Positions 41,709 to 50,269 of a DNA stretch of 64,000 nucleotides are shown here, in pieces. The position numbers and the translations under genes were made by a program. The DNA is from an uncultured Sulfitobacter sp. Its GTDB lineage: Bacteria > Pseudomonadota > Alphaproteobacteria > Rhodobacterales > Rhodobacteraceae. The stretch lies in the NCBI GenBank assembly GCA_905182645.1, contig CAJJCJ010000001.1, forward strand, positions 62,001 through 126,000. Reading direction: 5' to 3'. Below the pieces are notes generated by a model, which was not told where the DNA came from, searched no databases, and saw only the letters and a list, made by a program, of their open reading frames with translations. Positions within the stretch are counted from its first letter, which is position 1; each line of letters starts with the position of its first letter.

Positions 41709-42740
41709 ATGGGTCAGACGATTGTATCATTTGAGATTGCAGATGCCCCGCCGCCCCGTATGGATAAGGCGTTGGGCCGCGATGTGCCGAGCGACGCGTC
41801 GCTGTCTCGATCCCGATTGGCCAAGTTGATTGAGGCTGGGGCTGTTGCCGTTGACGGTGTCGTTGTCACGGACCCTCGGTTTCGCGTGGTTGCTGGTGCG
41901 CAGATTTCGGTGACAGTGGATGTCGCTGAGGAAAGCCACATCGGCCCTGAAGATATCCCGTTGGATGTTGTCTATGAGGACGATGATCTGATCGTGATCA
42001 ATAAGCCGTCTGGCATGGTTGTGCATCCGGCACCGGGTACCCCAAATGGCACGTTGGTCAATGCGTTGATCCATCATTGTGGCGATACGCTGTCCGGTGT
42101 TGGCGGCATGAAGCGCCCCGGCATTGTGCACCGGATTGATAAGGAAACCACCGGTCTGCTGATCGCTGCCAAGTCAGATCGTGCCCACCATAGTCTGGCC
42201 AAGCAGTTTGCCGATCACACCGTGCAGCGCCGCTATATGGCTGTTTGTTACGGTGTTCCTGAGGCCAATGACCCGCGTTTACGTGGCATCAAGGGCACGT
42301 CTTTCGAGCCGGGAAATATTTTAAAAGTGCAGACGTTTCTGGGCCGTCATAAGATGGATCGCCAGCGTCAGGCGGTGTCGTTCACTGTTGGTCGCCATGC
42401 GATTACCCGCAGCCGCACGTTGCAGGCGCTTGGTGCGTTGCCGGTTGCAGCACTAATTGAATGCTGGTTGGAAACCGGTCGTACCCACCAAATTCGCGTT
42501 CATTTGGCCCATTGCGGGCATTCGTTGATCGGTGATCCGACCTATGGTGGCAAGCGCAAGTTGTCGCCCAAGGCCGTAGGCGAGGCGGGTATTGCTGCTG
42601 TTGATGCATTCCACCGTCAGGCGTTGCACGCGGCGTCACTGGGGTTTGTGCATCCGGTCACCGAAGAGTTCATGGAATTTGAGGCGGAACTACCTGCGGA
42701 TATGGTCGCACTGGTCACTGGCCTTGGCGGTGCTGTCTGA
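41709..42740 (+). CDS. rluD: Ribosomal large subunit pseudouridine synthase, RluA/RluD family
   Basis: A 343-residue enzyme. An S4 RNA-binding domain occupies about residues 15-90 (SRSRLAKLIEAGAVAVDGVV), followed by the catalytic domain with INKPSGMVVHPAPGTPNGTL near residue 98 and RPGIVHRIDKETTGLLIAAK near residue 138. The Asp of HRIDK is catalytic. ETGRTHQIRVHLAHCGHSLI, GDPTYGG near residue 257 is the second hallmark. I chose ATG 41709 with GAGAGG nine bases upstream; ATG 41700 abuts that site. It follows tRNA-His by 38 bases. Confidence 0.93.
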   Translation: MGQTIVSFEIADAPPPRMDKALGRDVPSDASLSRSRLAKLIEAGAVAVDGVVVTDPRFRVVAGAQISVTVDVAEESHIGPEDIPLDVVYEDDDLIVINKPSGMVVHPAPGTPNGTLVNALIHHCGDTLSGVGGMKRPGIVHRIDKETTGLLIAAKSDRAHHSLAKQFADHTVQRRYMAVCYGVPEANDPRLRGIKGTSFEPGNILKVQTFLGRHKMDRQRQAVSFTVGRHAITRSRTLQALGALPVAALIECWLETGRTHQIRVHLAHCGHSLIGDPTYGGKRKLSPKAVGEAGIAAVDAFHRQALHAASLGFVHPVTEEFMEFEAELPADMVALVTGLGGAV

Positions 42741-42834
42741 AACAAACGTCCCATGTGCGTGAGCGCACTGACATAGCCCTTCAAAATGACGACGACCGTA
42801 TTCATATTTGATTCATGGTTATTGCCTATGCGGT

Positions 42835-42863
42835 CTTGAAACGGATTACAGTAAGGCCCATAT
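42835..42863 (+). promoter_or_regulatory. Heat-shock (sigma-32 type) promoter of rpoH
   Basis: CTTGAAA (42835-42841) and CCCATAT (42857-42863) with 15 bases between match the sigma-32 consensus CTTGAAA-N13-17-CCCCATNT almost fully. It lies 39 bases before the rpoH ATG, so rpoH is probably transcribed by a heat-shock sigma factor, possibly itself. Confidence 0.75.
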
Positions 42864-42902
42864 CCATGTTAAGCCCATAAACATTGGGAGGGGATAAGAG
42901 AC

Positions 42903-43799
42903 ATGAGTAATTTAAAAAATCTACCCGCACCGTCACCGGAGCAAGGTCTGAACCGCTATATGCAAGATATTCGGAAGTTTCCGATGCTTGAGCCGGAACA
43001 GGAATACATGCTGGCCAAACGCTGGGTTGACCACGAGGATACCGATGCTGCGCACCAGATGGTAACGTCGCACCTGCGCCTCGCGGCCAAAATCGCCATG
43101 GGATACCGTGGATACGGTTTGCCGCAAGCTGAAGTAATTTCGGAAGCCAACGTCGGCCTGATGCAGGCGGTCAAGAAGTTCGATCCCGAAAAGGGCTTCC
43201 GTCTGGCGACGTATGCGATGTGGTGGATCCGCGCGTCTATTCAGGAATATGTTCTGCGGTCTTGGTCGATGGTTAAGCTTGGCACGACATCGGCCCAAAA
43301 GAAGCTGTTTTTCAACTTGCGCAAAGCCAAAAATCGGATTGGTGCATTGGAAGAGGGCGATTTGCGTCCTGAAAACGTGGCCCGCATTGCAACCGATCTT
43401 GGTGTGACTGAAAAAGAAGTCGTGTCGATGAACCGCCGCCTATCTGGTGGTGATGCATCGCTGAATGCGATCGTTGGATCTGATGGTGATAGTGCCACCC
43501 AGTGGCAGGATTGGCTTGAAGACGAAAGCGTCAATACCGCCCAAGACTATGAGGCATCAGATGAGATGACCGCGCGTCGCGAGCTGTTGGCGGAATCGAT
43601 GGATGTGCTGAATGACCGTGAAAAGGACATTTTGATGCAGCGGCGCTTGGCCGAAGAAACGATCACGCTTGAAGATTTGAGCAAGCAGTACAGTGTCAGC
43701 CGCGAACGCATTCGTCAGATTGAAGTGCGTGCGTTTGAAAAACTGCAAGCACGTATGCAAGAGTTGGCGCGCAAGCGTGGAATGTTAGCGGACGCGTAA
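42903..43799 (+). CDS. rpoH: RNA polymerase heat-shock sigma factor RpoH (sigma-32)
   Basis: A 298-residue sigma factor. Region 2 has SHLRLAAKIAMGYRGYGLPQ and FRLATYAMWWIRASIQEYVL near residues 55-118. The RpoH box QKKLFFNLRKAKNRIG near residue 133 distinguishes it from RpoD, and region 4.2 [20 protein letters not shown] lies at the end. GGGAGGGG precedes the ATG. A terminator follows. Many Rhodobacterales have two rpoH genes; this window shows one. Confidence 0.96.
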   Translation: MSNLKNLPAPSPEQGLNRYMQDIRKFPMLEPEQEYMLAKRWVDHEDTDAAHQMVTSHLRLAAKIAMGYRGYGLPQAEVISEANVGLMQAVKKFDPEKGFRLATYAMWWIRASIQEYVLRSWSMVKLGTTSAQKKLFFNLRKAKNRIGALEEGDLRPENVARIATDLGVTEKEVVSMNRRLSGGDASLNAIVGSDGDSATQWQDWLEDESVNTAQDYEASDEMTARRELLAESMDVLNDREKDILMQRRLAEETITLEDLSKQYSVSRERIRQIEVRAFEKLQARMQELARKRGMLADA

Positions 43800-43823
43800 A
43801 ACGGTCGTGTATCTGGAAATATG

Positions 43824-43852
43824 AAGGGCTCTGCATCTGTGGGGCCCTTTTT
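43824..43852 (+). terminator. Rho-independent terminator after rpoH
   Basis: AAGGGC (43824-43829) pairs with GCCCTT (43844-43849), and a T-run (TTTTT) closes it, 25 bases after the rpoH stop. Confidence 0.85.
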
Positions 43853-43960
43853 GATTGGATGTGAAAGTGGTTACTGATTTGCGACCGGATGGCGTAACAC
43901 CCGATTGCATGTCTGAATGTTTGCGCTAGCATCTGTGAGATATTCTTTGGAGGGATCAAC

Positions 43961-44926
43961 ATGCGTTGGGGAATACTAGGGGCGTCGCGATTTGCGGCGA
44001 AACATATGGCGCCTGCCATTCACAGCGCACAGGGTGCGCAGCTTGTGGCGTTGGCGACGTCTGCCCCTGCGAAGGCCGCGCCGTTTGCGGCCATTGCGCC
44101 GGACTTGCAGGTTTTTGATAGCTATGATGCCTTACTGGCAGACCCCGCGATCGATGCCGTCTACATTCCGTTGCCGAACCATTTGCATGTTCCATGGACC
44201 CTAAAGGCGTTGGCTGCGGGCAAGCACGTGTTGTGCGAAAAGCCGATTACCCTGCAAGCGTCAGAATTTGAGGCGTTAGAAACCGCTGCCGCCGACGCGG
44301 GTCGACTGTGTGCAGAGGCCTATATGATCGTGCATCATCCGCAGTTCATCCGTGCCCGCGAGCTGGTGCAGGGTGGTGCGATTGGTCGTTTGCGCCATGT
44401 CGATTGCGTGTTCAGTTTTAACAATGCCGAAGCCGTGGGCGACATTCGCAATCGACCCGAAACAGGTGGCGGTGGTCTGCGCGATATCGGCGTTTATGCG
44501 TTTGGCGCGGCGCGGTTTGTCAGTGGGCAAGAGCCTGTCAGCATCCCCTATGCCAACCTAACGTTTGAAAACGATGTTGATGTTTTTGCCCATGTTGCGG
44601 CTGAATTTCCGGACTTTACCTATGGCGCTGTGGTGTCGATCCGCATGCAGCCGCGCCAGTCTATAACGTTTCACGGGGACACGGGGTTCTTGACGCTGAC
44701 CTGTCCGTTTAATGCAAATGTGCATGACGTTGCCGAATTGGTGTTGGAAAACGACGGCCAGCGGATCGTGACGGAACGGTGGCCCGCCGTGAACCAATAC
44801 GTGCTTCAGGTCGAGAATTTTGAGGCGTCCGCTGCCAAAGGTGCAGCTTACCCTTGCCCGCTGTCGTTCTCTCGTGGCACACAAGAGATGATGGATATGG
44901 TATTTACCGCAGGAAAACGCACATGA
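43961..44926 (+). CDS. Gfo/Idh/MocA-family oxidoreductase
   Basis: A 321-residue NAD(P)-dependent sugar or inositol dehydrogenase-like protein. The Rossmann motif MRWGILGASRFAAKHMAPAI is at the N-terminus. VYIPLPNHLHVPWTLKALAA near residue 67 and the catalytic GKHVLCEKPITL near residue 87 (EKP Lys) follow, then GGGGLRDIGVYAFGAARFVS near residue 168. AGGGATC precedes the ATG. The substrate is unknown. The next gene overlaps its stop. Confidence 0.9.
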   Translation: MRWGILGASRFAAKHMAPAIHSAQGAQLVALATSAPAKAAPFAAIAPDLQVFDSYDALLADPAIDAVYIPLPNHLHVPWTLKALAAGKHVLCEKPITLQASEFEALETAAADAGRLCAEAYMIVHHPQFIRARELVQGGAIGRLRHVDCVFSFNNAEAVGDIRNRPETGGGGLRDIGVYAFGAARFVSGQEPVSIPYANLTFENDVDVFAHVAAEFPDFTYGAVVSIRMQPRQSITFHGDTGFLTLTCPFNANVHDVAELVLENDGQRIVTERWPAVNQYVLQVENFEASAAKGAAYPCPLSFSRGTQEMMDMVFTAGKRT

Positions 44927-45192
44927 CTGACCCCGAGACCCACAGCGATTACGAAAGCCTTTGGATGCGCCTGATCAGCATGATCATTATCGGCGTTCTG
45001 CTTAGTTTTGCACAAAGCCTGTTTTGGATCATCGCGGTCATTCAGTTTATCATTATGCTGGCCAACAAGCGCGAACCGAACGAGCAGTTGGCCGACCTTG
45101 GCACCACGATGGGTGTTTGGATGGCTAAATCAGTGCGATATCAAACGGCTGCGTCCGAGGTGAAGCCTTGGCCGTGGACTGAGTTGGACTAG
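44923..45192 (+). CDS. DUF4389-family membrane protein
   Basis: An 89-residue protein with one or two hydrophobic segments (LWMRLISMIIIGVLLSFAQS, then LFWIIAVIQFIIMLANKREP) and a soluble tail RYQTAASEVKPWPWTELD. This arrangement is that of DUF4389 proteins. It starts inside the stop codon of the preceding dehydrogenase gene (ATGA overlap). Function unknown. Confidence 0.8.
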   Translation: MTDPETHSDYESLWMRLISMIIIGVLLSFAQSLFWIIAVIQFIIMLANKREPNEQLADLGTTMGVWMAKSVRYQTAASEVKPWPWTELD

Positions 45193-45221
45193 AGCCATCA
45201 GCTTTATTTTAGGGTTTGCTA

Positions 45222-45602
45222 ATGTGCGAGGTTTTGGGCGGTTGCCGTTGTGGCAATGTTCGCATCTTAGCGACTGGATCACCACGCCGCGTCGGAGTGT
45301 GTCATTGTCATGATTGCCGCAAACATCATGGCGCCCTTTTTCATGCATCTGCTGTGTTTGCGCAGGACGCAGTAACAATTCAGGGTGACACCTGTGATCA
45401 TGCAGGGCGGCATTTTTGCCCGCAATGTGGGTCATCTGTTTTCGCTCAGAGCGATGACGAAACCGAAGTGCACTTGGGGTCTCTTGATGTCGAAAATCAG
45501 TTTGTCCCGACATATGAAATCTGGACCATACATCGTGAAACGTGGCTGCAACCGGTCCCGGGCGCCACACAACACGAACGTGGCCGTGATTGCATTGATT
45601 AA
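45222..45602 (+). CDS. GFA-family (glutathione-dependent formaldehyde-activating-like) zinc protein
   Basis: A 126-residue protein of the GFA/CENP-V fold. Zinc ligands are visible in GGCRCGNVRI, VCHCHDCRKHHGALFHASAV and HFCPQCGSSVF, the family's CxC, CxxC and CxxC pattern. I chose ATG 45222 with AGGG upstream. Most members are not proven to act on S-hydroxymethylglutathione, so the substrate is open. It ends at a stem-loop shared with pepF. Confidence 0.85.
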   Translation: MCEVLGGCRCGNVRILATGSPRRVGVCHCHDCRKHHGALFHASAVFAQDAVTIQGDTCDHAGRHFCPQCGSSVFAQSDDETEVHLGSLDVENQFVPTYEIWTIHRETWLQPVPGATQHERGRDCID

Positions 45603-45634
45603 AGGGCACGAGGTTTTCATCGCGCCCTTGTTTT
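45602..45634. terminator. Bidirectional terminator between GFA and pepF genes
   Basis: AAGGGC (45602-45607) pairs with GCCCTT (45624-45629), with an inner CGA/TCG, followed by GTTTTC on the plus strand. It sits exactly between two convergent genes. Confidence 0.7.
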
Positions 45635-47451
45635 CAATCTTCCATCGCTTCCAATTCGTCGATCATGCTTTCGATCATCGACAGGCCTTTGTCCCAGAAC
45701 TTGGGGTCGGAGGCGTCTAGACCGAAGGGTGCGAGCAGTTCTGAGTGGTGTTTGGACCCACCTGCGCGCAGCATGTCGAAGTATTTTTCTTTGAAATCAG
45801 GGTCGCCCTCGGCGTAGACGGCGTAAAGTGCATTCACCAGCCCGTCACCGAATGCATAGGCGTAGACGTAGAACGGCGAGTGTACGAAGTGTGGGATGTA
45901 GGCCCAAAATGTTTCATAGCCGGGGGCGTAGTCGAATATTTCGCCCAAAGATTCCGCCTGCACGGACATCCACAGTGCATTGATGTCGTCGGGGGTCAGT
46001 TCGCCTTGCCCACGTGCGGCGTGCAGTTTGCATTCAAAGTCGTAGAACGCGATTTGGCGCACGACTGTGTTGATCATGTCTTCGACTTTGCCAGCAAGCA
46101 GGATCTTGCGTTCTTCTTTGGTTGTTGCCCCTTCCAGCAGCTTTTGGAAGGTCAGCATTTCGCCAAATACAGACGCAGTTTCGGCCAAAGTCAGCGGGGT
46201 CGAGGACAGCAGTTCGCCTTGTTCTGCTGCCAATACTTGGTGGACGCCGTGGCCCAATTCGTGGGCCAATGTCATCACATCACGCGGTTTGCCCAAGTAG
46301 TTGAGCATCACATACGGGTGCACAGTTGTAACGGTCGGGTGCGCAAATGCGCCGGGTGCTTTGCCTGGTTTCACGCCCGCATCGATCCAGCCATCGGTAA
46401 AGAATGGTTTGGCGATTTCGGCCATTTTGGGATCAAAATCGGCGTAGGCATCCAAGACGGTTTTCTGTGCTTCGTCCCAGCTTACGGTGCGCGTGTGTTC
46501 CATCGGTAGGGGCGCGTTGCGGTCCCATGTTTGCATCCGTTCCAGGCCCAGCCACTTGGCTTTTAGGGCGTAATAGCGGTGCGACAGGCGCGGGTATGCG
46601 GCGACGACGGCATTGCGTAGCGCCTCGACGACTTCGGGTTCGACATGGTTGGACAGGTGCCGTCCGGTTTGCGGGGTTGGCATTTTGCGCCAGCGATCTT
46701 CGATCTCTTTTTCCTTGGCGAGCGTGTTGTGCACCCGCGCAAATATTTTGATATTCTCTTGGAAAACCTCTGCAAGGGCATGCGATGCAGCTTCGCGCTT
46801 GGACCGGTCTTGGTCGGTCATGAAATTCAGCGTCGCCTCGAGGTTCAGCGTCTCGTCGCCCACGTCAAATTCAAGCCCCGCCATTGTTTCGTCGAACAAG
46901 CGGTTCCATGCGGCAGAGCCGACAGTGGATTGATCGTGCAGGAATTTTTCCAGCTCGTCAGACAGCTGGTGCGGCTTCATCGCGCGCATCCGGTCAAACA
47001 CAGGTTTATAGCGGGCAAGGTCCGCGTTGGCATCAAGCAACGACGTCAAATGCGTGTCGTCTAGGCGGTTGAACTCCAACCCGTAGAACACCAGCGGCGT
47101 TGTGTAGGCGGTGATTTTGTCCTGTGCGTCGGCCATGAATTTTGCGCGGTCACTATCTGTGGTGATCTGGTAATACCGCAGGCCCGCATAGGACATGATC
47201 CGTCCTGCGATGATCTCGATCGCCTCATAGCGGTGAACGGCGCTAAGCATGCCTGCCGCGTCAAGGGATGCGAGTTTGCCTTCAAAATCGCTCGCAAATT
47301 CTGAACACGCCGTGTCAAGCCATTCCATGTCGCGGATCAGCTCTGGGCTGTCTTCGCTGGGGTAAAGGTCCGTCAGGTCCCATTCGGGCAGATTGCCAAA
47401 GGCGCGGCCGCCGTTTGTTGTGGCATCATAAACGGGTTGTGGGGTGCGCAT
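45634..47451 (-). CDS. pepF: Oligoendopeptidase F (M3 family)
   Basis: A 605-residue cytoplasmic zinc peptidase that degrades short peptides. The zinc motif HELGH within DVMTLAHELGHGVHQVLAAE lies near residue 392, and the downstream Glu is in SSTPLTLAETASVFGEMLTF about 25 residues later. The N-terminal PepF domain (LYPSEDSPELIRDMEWLDTA) and length fit the family. It is followed on the same strand, further upstream, by hydrolase genes but stands as its own unit. Confidence 0.95.
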   Translation of the reverse strand: MRTPQPVYDATTNGGRAFGNLPEWDLTDLYPSEDSPELIRDMEWLDTACSEFASDFEGKLASLDAAGMLSAVHRYEAIEIIAGRIMSYAGLRYYQITTDSDRAKFMADAQDKITAYTTPLVFYGLEFNRLDDTHLTSLLDANADLARYKPVFDRMRAMKPHQLSDELEKFLHDQSTVGSAAWNRLFDETMAGLEFDVGDETLNLEATLNFMTDQDRSKREAASHALAEVFQENIKIFARVHNTLAKEKEIEDRWRKMPTPQTGRHLSNHVEPEVVEALRNAVVAAYPRLSHRYYALKAKWLGLERMQTWDRNAPLPMEHTRTVSWDEAQKTVLDAYADFDPKMAEIAKPFFTDGWIDAGVKPGKAPGAFAHPTVTTVHPYVMLNYLGKPRDVMTLAHELGHGVHQVLAAEQGELLSSTPLTLAETASVFGEMLTFQKLLEGATTKEERKILLAGKVEDMINTVVRQIAFYDFECKLHAARGQGELTPDDINALWMSVQAESLGEIFDYAPGYETFWAYIPHFVHSPFYVYAYAFGDGLVNALYAVYAEGDPDFKEKYFDMLRAGGSKHHSELLAPFGLDASDPKFWDKGLSMIESMIDELEAMED

Positions 47452-47505
47452 TGTTGGAAACCTTATCTATTGTATTTACTACGATATAGTAGTGCTGGTA
47501 TCACT

Positions 47506-48375
47506 TTAGAACCCGTAAAGAGCCTTTGGATTATCCACGAGGATACGGGTCCGTGTTGCTGTATCCGTCACAACACTGTGGAATGCGTCCCACAGGATGG
47601 ATGCTTGCGGCATTTGCGCCCCGTTGAGCATGATGTGCGGCCAATCTGACCCCCATAGGCACCGCTCTGGGTTTGCCGCAACTAAGGCCGCGACAAATGC
47701 GTCGACTTGGGCGTAGGGCGCATCGCACAATCGGTAGAGGCCGGATAGTTTGACATAGACATTTCCGCCTTTGAGCGCATTGCACAAGGCTTGGAATCCA
47801 GCGTCGTTCACCCCGCGGGTCAGGTCAGGCCAGCCGATGTGGTCAAACACTACGGGGACGGGCAGGGCCGCGATGTCGGGGGCCAGATCGGCCATGTGTT
47901 TGTCCGCGTTCATCAGCATTTGGATATGCATATTCCGGTCAGCCAATGCAGGGGCCATGGCCCGCGCACCATCCCATGTCAGGACCCCGCCGTGCACATA
48001 ATTGAGGCGAACACCCTTCATGTTCCAATCGGCGAATTCATCGAAATTTTGTTCCGTGGCGCCATCTGCCAGCAAGCCGATCCCTTTAAAACCGGCACCC
48101 ATATCGGCAACGGCGCGGGCTGTGATAGCGTTGTCGGTTCCGTAAAAGATTGATTGGACGATGACCCCGCGCGCGCAGCCTAAGTTCGCCAAATGTGCAC
48201 GGTAGCGGGCAATATAGTCTACATAGGTGGTTGCGGTGTCTTCGGTTCGTCCGGCAAACAGCGGGGATTCTTCGGGCGCAGCCAGAAGATGCACATGGGT
48301 GTCACATGCCCCAGCGGGGGCTGCGTGAACGGGCGGTGTTGGTGCGGGCGGTAGCGGGCTGATGGGTTTGGCCAT
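47506..48375 (-). CDS. Amidohydrolase-2 family metal-dependent hydrolase
   Basis: A 289-residue TIM-barrel hydrolase related to 2-pyrone-4,6-dicarboxylate lactonases. CDTHVHLLAAPEESPLF near residue 24 holds the first metal-binding His pair. VVFDHIGWPDLTRGVNDAGF near residue 173 and CLWGSDWPHIMLNGAQMPQ near residue 237 carry the His and Asp ligands. The start ATG 48375 lies six bases after the stop of the alpha/beta hydrolase gene, so the two are cotranscribed. The substrate is unknown. Confidence 0.87.
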   Translation of the reverse strand: MAKPISPLPPAPTPPVHAAPAGACDTHVHLLAAPEESPLFAGRTEDTATTYVDYIARYRAHLANLGCARGVIVQSIFYGTDNAITARAVADMGAGFKGIGLLADGATEQNFDEFADWNMKGVRLNYVHGGVLTWDGARAMAPALADRNMHIQMLMNADKHMADLAPDIAALPVPVVFDHIGWPDLTRGVNDAGFQALCNALKGGNVYVKLSGLYRLCDAPYAQVDAFVAALVAANPERCLWGSDWPHIMLNGAQMPQASILWDAFHSVVTDTATRTRILVDNPKALYGF

Positions 48376-48381
48376 GGTGTG

Positions 48382-49317
48382 TTAGCGGTGCTGATCAAAA
48401 AACGCTGTTGTCGTGTCGAAAACACGGGTGCGTATTTCAAGGGTTTCCAATATGACCTCGTGTTTTGCGCCATCGATGAGATGTAGCGCGCCACCTGTCC
48501 AATCGGCCATGCGGTCACGGATGCGGGCGGGATCCACAATAGATTCGTCTGATCCAAGGAACGTACTGCATGGCATATCAGGCGAGGGTATTTTCGATAA
48601 CGTCCGCATTTCACGCAGGGATTCGTTGAGCCAGCGCAGTGACGCGCCCCCCAATGACAATTGAGGTTTTTCAGTCAGTTGCATTTGCATGAATTCAAAC
48701 ATCGCTTGATCGGACGTCAGGGTGTTTTCGTCGTGATCCACACGGGTCACGTAGCTTTCGGCCGTTTGGCCGGGGGCAAGAGTCTGATCCATCCCGATTT
48801 TGCGCGACAGTCCAGAGGCGAGCCATGCGACGGGGCGCATCACTGGGCTCAACATAATACCCCACATCGGCGCAGAGAACACGACGGCCTTTACGGGCAG
48901 GGCGTTGTGCAATGCCCGCAGTCCGATGCAGCCGCCCATGGAATGAGCAACGAGGTAAAACGGCTCTGGCAAGTTTAGCGCGCGGGCATAGTTCACAGCG
49001 GCGTTCACATCATGTTGATAGTCAGTGAAGCGCACGACATCGCCCATAGCGTAGGTATCACTTGTCCGGTCTGACATGCCCTGACCGCGCCAGTCGATCA
49101 CGACCGTCGCATAGCCACGCGTCAGGAAATCGGTTGCCGCAGGTCCATATTTTTCGATGTATTCAGTCCGTCCGGGAAACAGCAGAATTGTGCCTTTCGC
49201 GTCAGATCCCGTCCAGTGACCCACGCGAATGCGTAGCCCGTCAACCGTTGTCAGCCAATGGGCGACACCACCAGCGGGTCCCTGAGCAATATCTTCAAAG
49301 AAAGGCGCGTTTTCCAT
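48382..49317 (-). CDS. Alpha/beta hydrolase (lysophospholipase L2-like)
   Basis: A 311-residue hydrolase of the Hydrolase_4/PldB type. GTILLFPGRTEYIEKYGPAA near residue 40 (oxyanion-side HGxxE-like motif, here PGRTEY) and VVIDWRGQGMSDRTSD near residue 72 lead to the nucleophile elbow FYLVAHSMGGCIGLRALH near residue 120 (catalytic Ser). Asp and His would be in GSDESIV and DGAKHEVILE near residues 245 and 280. It is the middle gene of a minus-strand trio with the SCP2 and amidohydrolase genes. Confidence 0.88.
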   Translation of the reverse strand: MENAPFFEDIAQGPAGGVAHWLTTVDGLRIRVGHWTGSDAKGTILLFPGRTEYIEKYGPAATDFLTRGYATVVIDWRGQGMSDRTSDTYAMGDVVRFTDYQHDVNAAVNYARALNLPEPFYLVAHSMGGCIGLRALHNALPVKAVVFSAPMWGIMLSPVMRPVAWLASGLSRKIGMDQTLAPGQTAESYVTRVDHDENTLTSDQAMFEFMQMQLTEKPQLSLGGASLRWLNESLREMRTLSKIPSPDMPCSTFLGSDESIVDPARIRDRMADWTGGALHLIDGAKHEVILETLEIRTRVFDTTTAFFDQHR

Positions 49318-49320
49318 CGT

Positions 49321-49611
49321 TTACGACAATACGCCGGACAGTTTCATGGCTAAACCCATGTTGCCGTCGACCGTCAATTTGCCTGTCATAAAGGCCGCCG
49401 TCGGGTTTTGCTCACCATCAAGGATCGCTTTGAATGTTTCGGTGCTGGCGGTCAGGGTCACGTCTGTGTCGTCGTCGCCCGCGCGCGCACCGTCTTCGTC
49501 AATAATAATAGCGCCTTCGTCTTCAATGACAAATTTCGCTGAGCCATCAAAGCCGGATCCGCCCATTTTTTCGTTTAATGCCGCTACGGCCTCGGTGATG
49601 ACGTCGGTCAT
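49321..49611 (-). CDS. SCP2 sterol-binding domain protein
   Basis: A 96-residue single-domain protein of the SCP-2 fold, which binds lipids in a hydrophobic tunnel. AKFVIEDEGAIIIDEDGARA, TLTASTETFKAILDGEQNPT and AAFMTGKLTVDGNMGLAMKL are the classical blocks. It starts the minus-strand trio; the next gene begins four bases after its stop. In bacteria its ligand is uncertain. Confidence 0.9.
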   Translation of the reverse strand: MTDVITEAVAALNEKMGGSGFDGSAKFVIEDEGAIIIDEDGARAGDDDTDVTLTASTETFKAILDGEQNPTAAFMTGKLTVDGNMGLAMKLSGVLS

Positions 49612-49681
49612 TTTTAGTCCTTTGGTTGGATATGCGCCGTCACCCTCTGGTGTGCGGCGATTGTTACGCTACATTAACAGT

Positions 49682-50236
49682 ATGGGCATGCAAACAGACA
49701 GCTTCAAATGTATCGTTACGGCACTTGTGCTGACAGTCGGGTATTCCCTACCTGCCGCTGGTGCGACGCTGGACGAATTGTTTGATGAATTGGCTGCCGC
49801 CGAGGGTGGGGCAGGGGGCCGCATTGAAAGGCAGATCGTTGGGATTTGGGAAAAAAGCGGTAGTCCAAGCTTTGATCTGCTGTTGCGCCGTGGCAAGGAC
49901 GCGTTGGATAACGGTGCGCCTGAAGTTGCGTTGGATCATTTCAGTGCTTTGGTCGATTATGCCCCTGATTTTGCCGAAGCGTATAATGGCCGCGCGACTG
50001 CGTATTTCCTGCTGGGAATGATTGGCCCTGCGTTGGATGATTTGCGTCAGGCGTTGGTTTTGAACCCCCGCCATTTTGGCGCGATGCGCGGTGTTGGTGT
50101 GATCCTAGAGGATTTGGGCCGCCCCGCGGATGCATTGGAGGTCTACCGCGCGATATTGGCGTTGAACCCTGCGTCCATAGATATGCAAAAGGCCGCAGAC
50201 CGGCTTGAATTGGAACTGGAGGGGCAGGCGCTTTAA
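49682..50236 (+). CDS. Exported TPR-repeat protein
   Basis: A 184-residue protein with a signal peptide (IVTALVLTVGYSLPAAGA) and about three tetratricopeptide repeats from residue 60 on, for example ALDHFSALVDYAPDFAEAYN and ALDDLRQALVLNPRHFGAMR. TPRs mediate protein contacts. ATG 49682 gives MGMQTDS; ATG 49688 is an alternative. It is divergent from the SCP2 gene and 33 bases before the helicase gene. Confidence 0.8.
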   Translation: MGMQTDSFKCIVTALVLTVGYSLPAAGATLDELFDELAAAEGGAGGRIERQIVGIWEKSGSPSFDLLLRRGKDALDNGAPEVALDHFSALVDYAPDFAEAYNGRATAYFLLGMIGPALDDLRQALVLNPRHFGAMRGVGVILEDLGRPADALEVYRAILALNPASIDMQKAADRLELELEGQAL

Positions 50237-50269
50237 GCGCGATTGCCCCCGAATGTAATCGGGAAAAAT

